Source of the DNA: Galbitalea sp. SE-J8
Lineage (GTDB): Bacteria > Actinomycetota > Actinomycetes > Actinomycetales > Microbacteriaceae
Assembly (NCBI RefSeq): GCF_030345695.1
Contig: NZ_JAUASV010000008.1
Span: forward strand, 1-64,000
DNA length: 64,000 nucleotides
Direction: 5' to 3'
This document shows, piece by piece, positions 42,711 to 51,502 of the stretch. Positions within the stretch are counted from its first letter, which is position 1; each line of letters opens with the position of its first letter. Position numbers and translations under genes: made by a program. The notes under the pieces are model-generated. The model made no database searches, was not told the origin of the DNA, and saw only the letters and a program-made list of their open reading frames with translations.

Positions 42711-43688
42711 CTACGCGGCGCCGTCGAACATCGACGTGACGGAGCCCTCGTCGAAGACCTCGTGGATCGCCCGCGCCAGCAGCGGGGCGATCGGCAGGAT
42801 GGTCAGCCGGTCCCAGCGCTTCTCCTCCGGCACCGGGAGGGTGTCGGTGACGACGACCGAGTCGATGAAGTCGCTCTGCAGCAGCTCGGTCGCCGGGTCG
42901 GAGAACACCGCGTGGGTCGCCGCGACGACGACCCCGAGGGCGCCCTGCTCCTTGAGGGCCTCGGCGGCCTTGACGATCGTGCGGCCGGTGTCGATGAGGT
43001 CGTCGACGAGCAGGCACATCCGCCCCTCGACCTCGCCGACGATCTCGTGCACACTCACCTCGTTGTGCACGCGGGGGTCGCGGCGCTTGTGGATGATCGC
43101 GAGCGGCGCTCCGAGCTTGTCCGACCAGTTGTCCGCGACCTTGACCCGGCCCATGTCGGGGGAGACGACGGTGAGCGTCGTCGGATCGAGCTTGGCCTGG
43201 AAGTGCTCGAGCAGCACGGGCATCGCGAACAGGTGGTCGACGGGACCGTCGAAGAAGCCCTGGATCTGCGCCGCGTGCAGGTCGACGCTCATGATGCGGT
43301 TCGCCCCCGCGGTCTTGAACATGTCGGCGACCAGGCGCGCGGAGATCGGCTCGCGGCCGCGGCCCTTCTTGTCCTGCCGGGCGTAGGGGAAGTAGGGAGC
43401 GACGACCGTGATGCGCTTGGCGGACGCGCGCTTGAGCGCGTCGATCATGATGAGCTGCTCCATGAGCCACTCGTTCACCGGGCGGGTGTGCGACTGGATG
43501 ACGAAGACGTCCGCACCGCGCACGCTCTCGCCGTAGCGCGCGTAGATCTCGGTCGACGCGAAGGTGCGGATGTCGGCGGGCGTGAGCTCCGTGCCGAGCT
43601 CGGCCGCGACATCCGCCGCGAGCTGGGGATGGGCCCGCCCGCTCACGATCACGAGCTTCTTCTCACCGGTGACCTTGATGGCGGACAC
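42711..43688 (-). CDS. prs: Ribose-phosphate pyrophosphokinase
   Basis: 325 residues, the usual length, making PRPP from ribose 5-phosphate and ATP. Seen are FASTEIYARYGESVRGADVFVIQSH, the flexible ATP loop APYFPYARQDKKGRGREPISARL, IMSVDLHAAQIQGFF, and the PRPP-binding loop CLLVDDLIDTGRTI. Start GTG at 43688 has AGGAAG 8 nt upstream and gives the family N terminus; a TTG at 43721 overlapping the glmU stop is an alternative. glmU-prs order is standard in actinobacteria. Confidence 0.97.
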   Translation of the reverse strand: MSAIKVTGEKKLVIVSGRAHPQLAADVAAELGTELTPADIRTFASTEIYARYGESVRGADVFVIQSHTRPVNEWLMEQLIMIDALKRASAKRITVVAPYFPYARQDKKGRGREPISARLVADMFKTAGANRIMSVDLHAAQIQGFFDGPVDHLFAMPVLLEHFQAKLDPTTLTVVSPDMGRVKVADNWSDKLGAPLAIIHKRRDPRVHNEVSVHEIVGEVEGRMCLLVDDLIDTGRTIVKAAEALKEQGALGVVVAATHAVFSDPATELLQSDFIDSVVVTDTLPVPEEKRWDRLTILPIAPLLARAIHEVFDEGSVTSMFDGAA

Positions 43689-43717
43689 GGGCCCCGCTTC
43701 CTGCTCGATGGGCTGGC

Positions 43718-45160
43718 TCAATCGTGGTCCGCGGCGCGTGCCGCCTCCGCGGCGGCGGTGCCCGGGCGGTGCTCCTCGACCCAGCCCATCATATGGCGCT
43801 GCGGACCCGCGGAGAGCGCGAGGGCGCCGGGCGGCACGTCCTTGCGGATGAGCGCCCCGGCGCCGATCTTCGCCCCCGCGCCGACGGTCACGGGGGCGAC
43901 GAACACGTTCTGCGCACCGGTGTGCACGTGGTCGCCGATGACCGTGCGGTGCTTGGCCAGATCGTCGTAGTTGGCCGTGATCGCACCCGCGGCGATGTTG
44001 ACGTCGGCCCCGATCTCCGCGTCGCCGATGTAGCTCAGGTGGGGCACCTTGCTGCCCGCGCCGATGACGGCGTTCTTCGTCTCGACGAAGGTGCCGACGT
44101 GCCCGCCCTCGCCGATGCGCGTGCCGGGACGCAGGTAGGCCCACGGACCGACGGATGCCCCGGCCCCGACGACCGCGAGGTTCGCGTCGACGCGCTTCAC
44201 CGTCGCGCGCTCGCCCACCTCGGTGTCGACGAGGGTCGTGTCGGGTCCGATCGTCGCGCCGCGCTCGACGCTCGTCGCGCCCCGGAGCTGGCTTCCGGGC
44301 AGGATCGTGACGTCCTCGGCGAGGGTCACGGTGCGATCGATCCAGGTCGTGGCCGGGTCCTGCACGGTCACGCCCGCGACCTGCCAGCCCCGCACGATGA
44401 GCGCGTTGAGCTGCCGCGCGACCTCGCTCAGCTGGGCGCGGTCGTTGACGCCCGCGACGATCCACGGTGCGGGCACGGGCAGGGCCGCGACCGGGCTGCC
44501 GGATGCGCGGAACGCGGCCACGACATCCGTCAGGTACTTCTCGCGCTGCGCGTTGTCGGTGCCGATCCCGGGCAGCAGCTGGCGGAGTCCGGTGGCGTCG
44601 AAGACGTAGCTGCCCGAGTTCACCTCGTGGATGGCGCGCTCGGCGTCGGTCGCGTCCTTCTGCTCGACGATGCGGTCGACGGCGCCCGCGGCGTCGCGGA
44701 CGATGCGCCCGTACCCGGTCGCGTCGTCGAGCACGGCCGAGAGGATCGTCGCGCCCGCGGCATCCGCGCGGTGACGCGCGATGAGGCCGCGCAGGGTGTC
44801 GGCGTCGAGCAGCGGCACGTCGGCCGAGATGACGACGACGTCGCCGGCGAAGTCCTCGGGCAGCGCGGCGAGGGCGAGCTCGGCGGCGCGGCCGGTGCCG
44901 GGCACGTCGTCCTGGTCGACGATGACGGCATCCGGGTCGAGGGTCGCGACGGCCTCGGCGACCAGGTCGCGCTCGTGCCGCACGACGACCGCGACGACCG
45001 CCGGGCCGAGGGCGCGGGCGGTCGCGAGCACGTGCCCGACGAGCGGCAGCCCGGCGAGGTCGTGCAGCACCTTGGGCGTCGCGGATCTCATGCGCGTGCC
45101 CTGCCCGGCGGCGAGCACGATGACGGCGAGGCGAGGATCGGGCGTGCCCAGTTCAGTCAT
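43718..45160 (-). CDS. glmU: Bifunctional GlmU (uridyltransferase/acetyltransferase)
   Basis: 480 residues making UDP-GlcNAc for peptidoglycan. The N-terminal pyrophosphorylase has VIVLAAGQGTRMRSATPKVLHDLAG; GYGRIVRD and EVNSGSYVFD follow. From about residue 260 hexapeptide repeats form the left-handed beta helix (GATIGPDTTLVDTEVGERATV, GEGGHVGTFVETKNAVIG), with the active-site region KVPHLSYIGDAEIGADVNIAAGAITANYD. ATG at 45160. Confidence 0.97.
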   Translation of the reverse strand: MTELGTPDPRLAVIVLAAGQGTRMRSATPKVLHDLAGLPLVGHVLATARALGPAVVAVVVRHERDLVAEAVATLDPDAVIVDQDDVPGTGRAAELALAALPEDFAGDVVVISADVPLLDADTLRGLIARHRADAAGATILSAVLDDATGYGRIVRDAAGAVDRIVEQKDATDAERAIHEVNSGSYVFDATGLRQLLPGIGTDNAQREKYLTDVVAAFRASGSPVAALPVPAPWIVAGVNDRAQLSEVARQLNALIVRGWQVAGVTVQDPATTWIDRTVTLAEDVTILPGSQLRGATSVERGATIGPDTTLVDTEVGERATVKRVDANLAVVGAGASVGPWAYLRPGTRIGEGGHVGTFVETKNAVIGAGSKVPHLSYIGDAEIGADVNIAAGAITANYDDLAKHRTVIGDHVHTGAQNVFVAPVTVGAGAKIGAGALIRKDVPPGALALSAGPQRHMMGWVEEHRPGTAAAEAARAADHD

Positions 45161-45235
45161 GCGGACAGTCTGGCGCAGATGGCCGCGTCCGCTCCCTCGC
45201 TCCCTCGGCCAGGAGAGAGACGGCGCCGGCGCGCC

Positions 45236-45796
45236 TCAGCGGGCGCGGAAGCTCTCGATCGCCATCGAGATGAGGCGCTCGCGCTGGGCGGCGTCCTCGG
45301 CCCCGGCGCCGGCGACCGCGGCCATGTAGCGCACCACGTCGCTGATGGTCACATCCGATCGCGCGAGGCCGACGTCCTGCGCGCGGCGGAGCACCGGCTC
45401 GCCCGCGCCGTACATCGTCGCGCGGCAGGCCTGGAACGTCTCCGACTCGCGGTTGAGGCCGTCGAGCAGCACGTTCTTCGTGCCGATGTACTCGACGAAC
45501 CGGTCGAGCCAGTGCACGAGCGCGGTCCACGGGTCCTCACCGGTGATGCGCTCGGCGGCCTGCGCGAGCTGCAGGACCTCCTCGACGTAGACGGCCTCGG
45601 CGAGATCCGCGCGGGTCGGGAAGTTGCGGTAGAGCGTGCCGATGCCCACCCCGGCCCGCCGGGCGATGTCCTCGAGCGATGCGCCGCTGCCCTGCTCGGC
45701 GAACGCGGCGCGTGCCGCGGCGACGAGCGCGTCGTAGTTGCGCAGGGCATCCGCGCGCTTCGGCTTCCTCGCCGTGATCGCGTCGAGTGCGGTCAT
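45236..45796 (-). CDS. TetR family transcriptional regulator
   Basis: 186 residues. DNA-binding part: NYDALVAAARAAFAEQGSGASLEDIARRAGVGIGTLYRNFPTRADLAEAV (residues 20-70), then a helical ligand domain (WLDRFVEYIGTKNVLLDGL). The ATG at 45796 follows GGGGGATGG. It is divergent from an MFS exporter, with two palindromic operators between them. Confidence 0.92.
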   Translation of the reverse strand: MTALDAITARKPKRADALRNYDALVAAARAAFAEQGSGASLEDIARRAGVGIGTLYRNFPTRADLAEAVYVEEVLQLAQAAERITGEDPWTALVHWLDRFVEYIGTKNVLLDGLNRESETFQACRATMYGAGEPVLRRAQDVGLARSDVTISDVVRYMAAVAGAGAEDAAQRERLISMAIESFRAR

Positions 45797-45814
45797 CCGT
45801 CCATCCCCCGGTGC

Positions 45815-45871
45815 TTGCGAAGCGGAGGCTGCCTCCGGTAACGTCGTGCTGTCAACCGGAGGCGCCCTCCG
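45815..45871. promoter_or_regulatory. Divergent promoter region with two TetR operators
   Basis: Two related perfect inverted repeats, CGGAGGCTGCCTCCG (45823-45837) and CGGAGGCGCCCTCCG (45857-45871), centres 34 bp apart. On the plus strand TTGCGA (45815-45820), 18 bp, TAACGT (45839-45844) gives a promoter whose spacer is filled by the first palindrome, the usual TetR blocking position. Confidence 0.8.
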
Positions 45872-45916
45872 ATCAGGTCGCCCCCCATCGTACGCTCCCC
45901 CATCGAATCGAGCCTG

Positions 45917-47320
45917 ATGACCCCCTCGTCCCGCCGCACCTTCCTCGCGCTCGCGTTCACGGTGCTCACCTTCGCGACGCTCCAGTCGCTCCTCGTCCCC
46001 GTGCTCCCGACGATCCAGGCGGACCTGAAGACGGATGCCGCCGGCGTCACCTGGACGGTCACGTCCTGGCTCATCACGGCCGCCGTCGCGACCCCGCTGC
46101 TCGGTCGCGTCGGCGACCTCGTCGGCAAGCGCCGGGTGTTCCTGATCAGCGTCGCCGCGGTCGCCGCCGGCAGCATCGTCGCGGCGTTCGCGCCCACCCT
46201 GTCGGTCCTCATCGTGGCGCGTGTCGTGCAGGGACTCGGCGGGGCCATGTTCCCGCTCGCGTTCGGTCTGCTGCGCGACGCGCTGCCCGCATCCGCCCTC
46301 CCGGCCGGCATCGGCGGCGTCTCGGCGATGACGGCGATCGGCAGCGGGCTCGGCACCGTGCTCGCCGGACCGCTCTCCGCGGCGATCGGCTGGCGCGGGC
46401 TGTTCCTCATCCCGATCGTCGGCATGGCGGTCGGCGCCGTGCTCACCGTGCGCTGGGTGCCGGCGACCGGTGAGCGCGCCGAGGGCCGGGTCAACGTGCC
46501 CGCGGCCGTGCTGCTGTCGGCGTGGCTCGTGGCGCTGCTGCTGCCGCTCTCCACGGGACCGCAGTGGGGCTGGGGCTCGCCCGTCGTCATCGGGCTGTTC
46601 GTCGCGGCCGCCGTGCTCATCGCGGCGTGGGTGATCGTCGAGGTGCGCTCGCGCATGCCGCTCGTCGACCTGCGGATGCTGCGCGACCCGGCCGTGTGGT
46701 CGACCGACATCGCCGCGCTCTTCTTCGGCGCCGCGATGTTCGGCGTGTTCGCGTACTTCCCGCGCTTCCTGCAGACCCCGGTCGAGACGGGTTACGGGCT
46801 CGGGCTCACGGTCGGCGCATCCGGGCTCGTGATGGTGCCGATGCTCGTGACCATGGCCACGATGGGCTTCGTCGCGGGCCCCGTGTCGCGCGTGCTGCCG
46901 CCGCGCGCGCAGCTCGTCGTCGCCGCGCTGCTGATCGCTCTCGCCACAGCGTCGATCGCGCTCGCGCACGGCCTCGTGGCCACGCTCGCGCTCTCGGCCG
47001 CTCTCTTCGGCATCGGGCTCGGCATGGGCTTCGCCGCGATGACGACGATCGTGGTGCAGAGCGTGCCGTCGACCCAGACCGGCGTCGCGAGCGGCGTCAA
47101 CGCGAACCTGCGCACCATCGGCAGCGCGATCGGCACGGCGCTGCTCACCGCGATCGTGACCGGATCGGCGGATGCGGCGGGCGATCCGTCCGAGCTCGGG
47201 TACGAGCAGGGCTTCCTCACGCTCGCCGCGCTCGCCCTCGTCGCGGCGATCGTGGTCGCGGCCGCCCGCATCCGTCCGCGCCGCCGTGTCGCGCCGGTGC
47301 CGACGGGGCTCGCCGGCTGA
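45917..47320 (+). CDS. MFS exporter
   Basis: 467 residues, about 14 helices, close to DHA2 drug exporters: motif A GRVGDLVGKRRVFL, motif B RVVQGLGGAMFPLAFGL, motif C GLGTVLAGPLSAAIGWRGLF. C-terminal tail is basic. It is the divergent target of the TetR repressor and so likely induced by its substrate; substrate unknown. Followed by a palindromic repeat that may act as terminator. Confidence 0.92.
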   Translation: MTPSSRRTFLALAFTVLTFATLQSLLVPVLPTIQADLKTDAAGVTWTVTSWLITAAVATPLLGRVGDLVGKRRVFLISVAAVAAGSIVAAFAPTLSVLIVARVVQGLGGAMFPLAFGLLRDALPASALPAGIGGVSAMTAIGSGLGTVLAGPLSAAIGWRGLFLIPIVGMAVGAVLTVRWVPATGERAEGRVNVPAAVLLSAWLVALLLPLSTGPQWGWGSPVVIGLFVAAAVLIAAWVIVEVRSRMPLVDLRMLRDPAVWSTDIAALFFGAAMFGVFAYFPRFLQTPVETGYGLGLTVGASGLVMVPMLVTMATMGFVAGPVSRVLPPRAQLVVAALLIALATASIALAHGLVATLALSAALFGIGLGMGFAAMTTIVVQSVPSTQTGVASGVNANLRTIGSAIGTALLTAIVTGSADAAGDPSELGYEQGFLTLAALALVAAIVVAAARIRPRRRVAPVPTGLAG

Positions 47321-47333
47321 CCCGCTACTCCCC

Positions 47334-47401
47334 GTGTGAGGACGTTCTGCGCGCGTGAGGACGGTTTGCGCCGACCTCACACGCGCAGAACGTCCTCACG
47401 C
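47334..47401. repeat. 68-bp nested palindrome, copy 2
   Basis: Arms 47334-47360 and 47375-47401 pair over 27 bp with two G-T type mismatches around the loop ACGGTTTGCGCCGA, the exact complement of the loop of copy 1. A run of six A follows at 47405-47410. It lies between the MFS stop and tRNA-Gln. Confidence 0.95.
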
Positions 47402-47451
47402 GGGAAAAAACGGGCGGTCTGGCAGACTCGATCCCGCGCCCGAGGGCGTGG

Positions 47452-47523
47452 TCCGTCATGGTGTAACGGCAGCACGACAGCCTTTGGAGCTGTTAGGTCC
47501 AGGTTCGAATCCTGGTGACGGAG
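47452..47523 (+). tRNA. tRNA-Gln (anticodon UUG)
   Basis: Acceptor TCCGTCA/TGACGGA with discriminator G at 47523, anticodon loop CTTTGGA (anticodon TTG), T-arm CCAGG-TTCGAAT-CCTGG. 72 nt, CCA not encoded. Confidence 0.96.
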
Positions 47524-47593
47524 CCGTGCCGGGTGTCGAGCCACGTGCAGACCAGCGAACACCGCGCGCGAATCGCTCTCTAGGATGAGGGGG

Positions 47594-49870
47594 GTGACGG
47601 GCAGGATGTCCGCGTTCGGTGATCGCCTTCGCACGTTCCGGCGAGGCGCCGGCATGACGATGGAACAGCTCGCCGAGGCGTCCGGGGTCAGCGCCCGTGC
47701 GATCAGCGACATGGAGCGGGGGCACAGCCGCGCGCCGCAGTCGCGCACCCTGGCCGCGCTCGTCGAGGGTCTGCGCCTGACCGGCGACGACCGGGCCGAG
47801 CTGGTCGCTGCCGCGACGGCGGCCCGATCCTCGGGCGCCGTCGGCCGGCCCCGGCTGGGCGAGCTGCCGCGAGGGGTGAGCTCCTTCGTCGGCCGACGGG
47901 CCGAGCTCGCCCTCGCCCGGGCGACCGCGGACCGGATCTCGGGCAGCGCCGACGGGCCGCCCCCGGTGCTCGTGGTGCACGGGCAGGCCGGTCTCGGCAA
48001 GACCACGCTCGCAGTCCGGGCGGCCGAGGAGCTGAGGGCGTCGTTCCCCGACGGCCGGTTGTACGTCGATCTGCGCGGCACCGACCCCGAGCCGATGCCG
48101 CCCGGCGAGGCCCTGCACCGCCTGCTGCGCGCCCTCGGTCTCAGCGCCGGCAGCATCGCGGATACCGACGACGAGCGCTCGGCTCAGCTCCGGGCCGCGC
48201 TGCGAGAGCTGCGCTGCCTGCTCGTTCTCGACAACGCCGGATCCGAGGCACAGGTCCGCCCGTTGCTGCCCGCCGAGGGCGCGAGCCTCGTGGTGGTGAC
48301 GAGTCGGCGCGTGCTGGGCGGCCTGGAGGGCGTGTCCCGGGTCGCTCTCGCCCCGCTGACCCCGGACGAGTCCGCCGGGCTGCTCGGCTCGCTGGCCGCG
48401 CAGGCCGCCGACCCGGCCGCGGCCGGGCAGGTCGAGATGGTCTCGCGGCTGTGCGGACACCTGCCGCTGGCGTTGCGGATCGCGGGAACCCGGCTCGCCA
48501 GCCGTCCGCAGTGGACCGTCCGCACCCTCGCCGATCAGCTCGCGGATGCCGACCGGCGGCTCACGGCGCTGACGGCGGGCGACACCGGCGTGGTCGCGGC
48601 GTTCGCCCTGTCGCACGCGCAGTTGTCCGACTCGACCGCGCTGCTGTTCCGCCGGCTCGCCCTCGTGCCGAGCGTCGACTTCGCCACGCCGGTGGCGGCG
48701 GTGCTGGCCGGAACGGGGCTGCCCGAGGCCGAAGAGCGGCTGGACGAGCTGGTCGAGCTCGGACTGCTGATCCCGGAGGGCGTCGATCGGTATCGGTTCC
48801 ACGACCTGATCCGCCTGTACGCCCGCGAGCGGTTGCGTGCCGACGAGCCGGCGGATGCTCGCGCGGCCGCCGTCCGGCGGATGACGGATTGGCTGCTCGA
48901 GACCGCGATCGTCGCGGGCCGATGGTACGAGTCCGACTACGGCGGGCTGCCCGACGGCTGGGACGGCCTGGTGCCGCTGGCGAGCCTGGAGGAGGCGGGT
49001 GCGTGGCTGCGGGCGGAGACCGACGGCTGGCTCGCGGCGCTGCGGATGGCCGCGGCAGAGGGACGGGATCAGCTGGTCTGCGACCTGTCGGCGGCCACGT
49101 ACTTCTACTCCGACACGTGCCTGGAGTGGCAGGGCTGGTACGAGGTGCGCGGACTGTCCCGTACGGCCGCCGCGGCCCTGCCCGACCGCAGCCAGCAGGC
49201 GCACCATCACAGCCTCTACTCGCTCGCGGCGACCTACACGATGCGCCGGTACGAGGAGGGCGCGGAGTCGGCGATGACGGCCCACCGGCTGGCCGACGAG
49301 GTCGGCGACCTCCGTGAACAGGCCCGCGCCCTGGGGCACGCCGGCCAGGCCTGGGTGAATCTGCGACGGTTCGAGGACGCCCTGCAGGCGCACCGCACCG
49401 GTCGTGAGCTCGCCGAACGGGCCGGTGACCACGAGATCTCCGTGGAGCAGCTCGTCGGCAGCGGGACCGCGCTGCAATACCTGGGGCGCCACGACGAGGC
49501 CGTCTTCGACTACGAGCAAGCGCTCGCCGAGCTGGACACGCGTGCCCTGTCGCCGCGTTCCGAGCTCAACATCCGATCGACCGCGCTGCAGTGCCTGGCC
49601 GACGTGCACGCGCGCGCCGGACGCTGGGAGGAGTCGCTGCACGCGGCCGAGCTCGCGCTGCCCCTGCAGGCCGAAGTCGGCGACACCGTCGCGACCGGCT
49701 GGACGCTCATCGCTCTGGGCAGGGCCCGCGCGGAGCTCGGGCGTCACGACGAGGCCCGCGCCGACCTGATCCGGGGCATCGAGCTGATCGATGCGGCCAT
49801 CCCGCCGGGCGCCGCCCCCGACCGTCGGGCGGCCGAGGCCCGCGAGCTGCTCGCCGACCTGGCGACCTGA
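47594..49870 (+). CDS. XRE-STAND-TPR regulator (NB-ARC ATPase)
   Basis: 758-residue multidomain regulator. Residues about 10-65 form an XRE helix-turn-helix (TMEQLAEASGVSARAISDMERG). An NB-ARC/STAND ATPase follows: Walker A VVHGQAGLGKTTLA (near 132), Walker B CLLVLDNAGS, sensor TSRRVLGGLEG, GLPLA-like HLPLALRIAG, then a winged helix. The last 200 residues are TPR-like helical repeats (ARALGHAGQAWVNLRRFEDALQAHRTG; TALQYLGRHDEAVFDYEQAL). Such proteins act as switch-like activators or repressors. TAGGAT (47581-47586) lies 7 nt before the GTG, so a leaderless start; ATG at 47606 is an alternative. It heads the next four genes. Confidence 0.88.
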   Translation: MTGRMSAFGDRLRTFRRGAGMTMEQLAEASGVSARAISDMERGHSRAPQSRTLAALVEGLRLTGDDRAELVAAATAARSSGAVGRPRLGELPRGVSSFVGRRAELALARATADRISGSADGPPPVLVVHGQAGLGKTTLAVRAAEELRASFPDGRLYVDLRGTDPEPMPPGEALHRLLRALGLSAGSIADTDDERSAQLRAALRELRCLLVLDNAGSEAQVRPLLPAEGASLVVVTSRRVLGGLEGVSRVALAPLTPDESAGLLGSLAAQAADPAAAGQVEMVSRLCGHLPLALRIAGTRLASRPQWTVRTLADQLADADRRLTALTAGDTGVVAAFALSHAQLSDSTALLFRRLALVPSVDFATPVAAVLAGTGLPEAEERLDELVELGLLIPEGVDRYRFHDLIRLYARERLRADEPADARAAAVRRMTDWLLETAIVAGRWYESDYGGLPDGWDGLVPLASLEEAGAWLRAETDGWLAALRMAAAEGRDQLVCDLSAATYFYSDTCLEWQGWYEVRGLSRTAAAALPDRSQQAHHHSLYSLAATYTMRRYEEGAESAMTAHRLADEVGDLREQARALGHAGQAWVNLRRFEDALQAHRTGRELAERAGDHEISVEQLVGSGTALQYLGRHDEAVFDYEQALAELDTRALSPRSELNIRSTALQCLADVHARAGRWEESLHAAELALPLQAEVGDTVATGWTLIALGRARAELGRHDEARADLIRGIELIDAAIPPGAAPDRRAAEARELLADLAT

Positions 49871-49979
49871 CGAACGCGAGTTCTGCGTAACTCCTGCCTG
49901 GTCCGGTGCCGATCGCGCCGCTTGCATGGACTCCAGGCAGCCGGCCGCATCGGCCGGCCCCAGACGAGGGGAGACCTCC

Positions 49980-50246
49980 ATGAACTACGCAACGAACCCC
50001 GCGGTCGCCGCCATCCACGCGGTCCCGGGCAAGGCCCTGGGCATCTGGGCCTTCGTCCTGGCTTTCGTGTTCCCGGTCGGCGGCCTCGTGTTCGGCATCA
50101 TCGCCGTGCTGCAGAGCCGACGCGCGAGCGTGCCGAACAACCTCGCGGTCGCGGGGATCGCCATCAGCGCGGCGGCCATCGTCGCGGCGGCGATCACGAC
50201 CGTCGCGATCGCGGCGGCAGGCGGCTCGTGGCGGAGCAACTCGTGA
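49980..50246 (+). CDS. Small DUF4190-like membrane protein
   Basis: 88 residues, two transmembrane helices (about 20-44, GIWAFVLAFVFPVGGLVFGIIAVLQS, and 55-80). The loop with QSRRASVPNNLAVAGIAISAAAIV is characteristic of DUF4190-type proteins. ATG at 49980 with GGGGAGACC upstream, 109 nt after the regulator. Its stop overlaps the next start. Function unknown. Confidence 0.8.
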   Translation: MNYATNPAVAAIHAVPGKALGIWAFVLAFVFPVGGLVFGIIAVLQSRRASVPNNLAVAGIAISAAAIVAAAITTVAIAAAGGSWRSNS

Positions 50247-51502
50247 ACGCCCTCCGCACGCTGACCGCGAGGCGCACCTGGCTGACGCCCGTTGTCCTCA
50301 TCGTCGGCCTGGGCGCGATCCTGCCGGCCGTCTACCTCGCCGGCACGGTCGACCCGCAGGGACATCTGTCCGGGATGCCGGTCGGGCTCGTGGTCGAACA
50401 GCAGGCCGGCGCCACGGACCGTGGTGTCGCCGAGGACGTCGCCGCGGCTCTCGAGTCCGCAGCGGGAGGAACGCTCGCCATCACCCGCATGAGTCGCTCC
50501 GAGCTCGCCACGGCGATGCACGCGGATCGCGTCGCCGGCGCCGTGGTGATCCCCGAGGACTTCGACTCGTCGATCGCGAGCCTGTTCCCGGGTGCGACGC
50601 ACAGCGCCGTCCCCGTCCTCTCGATCCTCACCAACGCGGGCGATGGCGGTCTCAGCAACGGCCTGCTGGTCGGCAACCTCACCCCGGTGCTCCGAGGGAT
50701 CGCCGACGGGCTGGGCGAGCAGCTGCTCCAGACCGCGGCCGACCCCGCGCTCCCCGCCGCGAACGCGACCCTGCTGTCCCAGCCGTTCGACGTCGTGTCC
50801 CTCCCGTATGCACCGCTCCCCGACAACGCCGGGATGGGGATGAGCGCGTTCTACTACTCCCTGGTCCTCGTCCTGCTCGGCTTCATCGGCGCCTCTCTCG
50901 TCAGCCCGCTCGTCGACTCCGCACTGGGCTTCGTCCCCAGCGAGCTCGGTCCTCTCGTGGCACGCCGGTCGTACGCGGCGCTCTCCCGCCGGGCGACGTT
51001 CCTCGGCAAGGCCGCGATCCTCGCGACCGCCGCACCGTTCGCGGCGCTCGCGCTCCAGCTCATCGCGGCACTGCTCGGCGTGACCGTCGGCGCGCCCCTC
51101 GTGCTCTGGCTGTACTCCGCGGCCGTCATCGCCGCGATCGGCACCAGCGCCCTGGCCGTGTTCTCGATCTTCGGGCCCGGGATCGGCTCCCTCGTGAACA
51201 CGCTGTTCTTCGTCGCCCTCGCCATGGTCTCCTCTGGCGGAACGGTGCCCATCGCCGCGACGCCGCCGTTCTTCCGCTGGTTCTCCGACATCTCGCCCTA
51301 CCGGCACGTCATCGATGGCACCCGATCGCTGTTCTATTTCGACGGGAACCCGGCCGCCGGCCTCGGCGGCGCCTGGATCAGCGTGGGCGTGGGCGGCGCG
51401 CTCGGGCTCCTCCTGGGGCTCGTGGTGACGACGCTGTACGGCCGGGTGCGGGCGTTCAGCCGACACCCGCGCGAGTCCGTCGTCACGGGGAGCAGCGCGT
51501 GA
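50243..51502 (+). CDS. ABC-2/YhgE-Pip-like membrane protein
   Basis: 419 residues. One helix at the N terminus (16-36), then a large external domain to about residue 205 containing AGAVVIPEDFDSSIASLFPGATH, then five to six helices. This is the layout of YhgE/Pip and ABC-2 permease-like proteins; no ATPase gene is adjacent. Possible roles are export, phage-receptor-type surface function or drug resistance (inference). GTG at 50243 overlaps the previous stop, with GGAG 7 nt before it. Confidence 0.8.
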   Translation: MNALRTLTARRTWLTPVVLIVGLGAILPAVYLAGTVDPQGHLSGMPVGLVVEQQAGATDRGVAEDVAAALESAAGGTLAITRMSRSELATAMHADRVAGAVVIPEDFDSSIASLFPGATHSAVPVLSILTNAGDGGLSNGLLVGNLTPVLRGIADGLGEQLLQTAADPALPAANATLLSQPFDVVSLPYAPLPDNAGMGMSAFYYSLVLVLLGFIGASLVSPLVDSALGFVPSELGPLVARRSYAALSRRATFLGKAAILATAAPFAALALQLIAALLGVTVGAPLVLWLYSAAVIAAIGTSALAVFSIFGPGIGSLVNTLFFVALAMVSSGGTVPIAATPPFFRWFSDISPYRHVIDGTRSLFYFDGNPAAGLGGAWISVGVGGALGLLLGLVVTTLYGRVRAFSRHPRESVVTGSSA

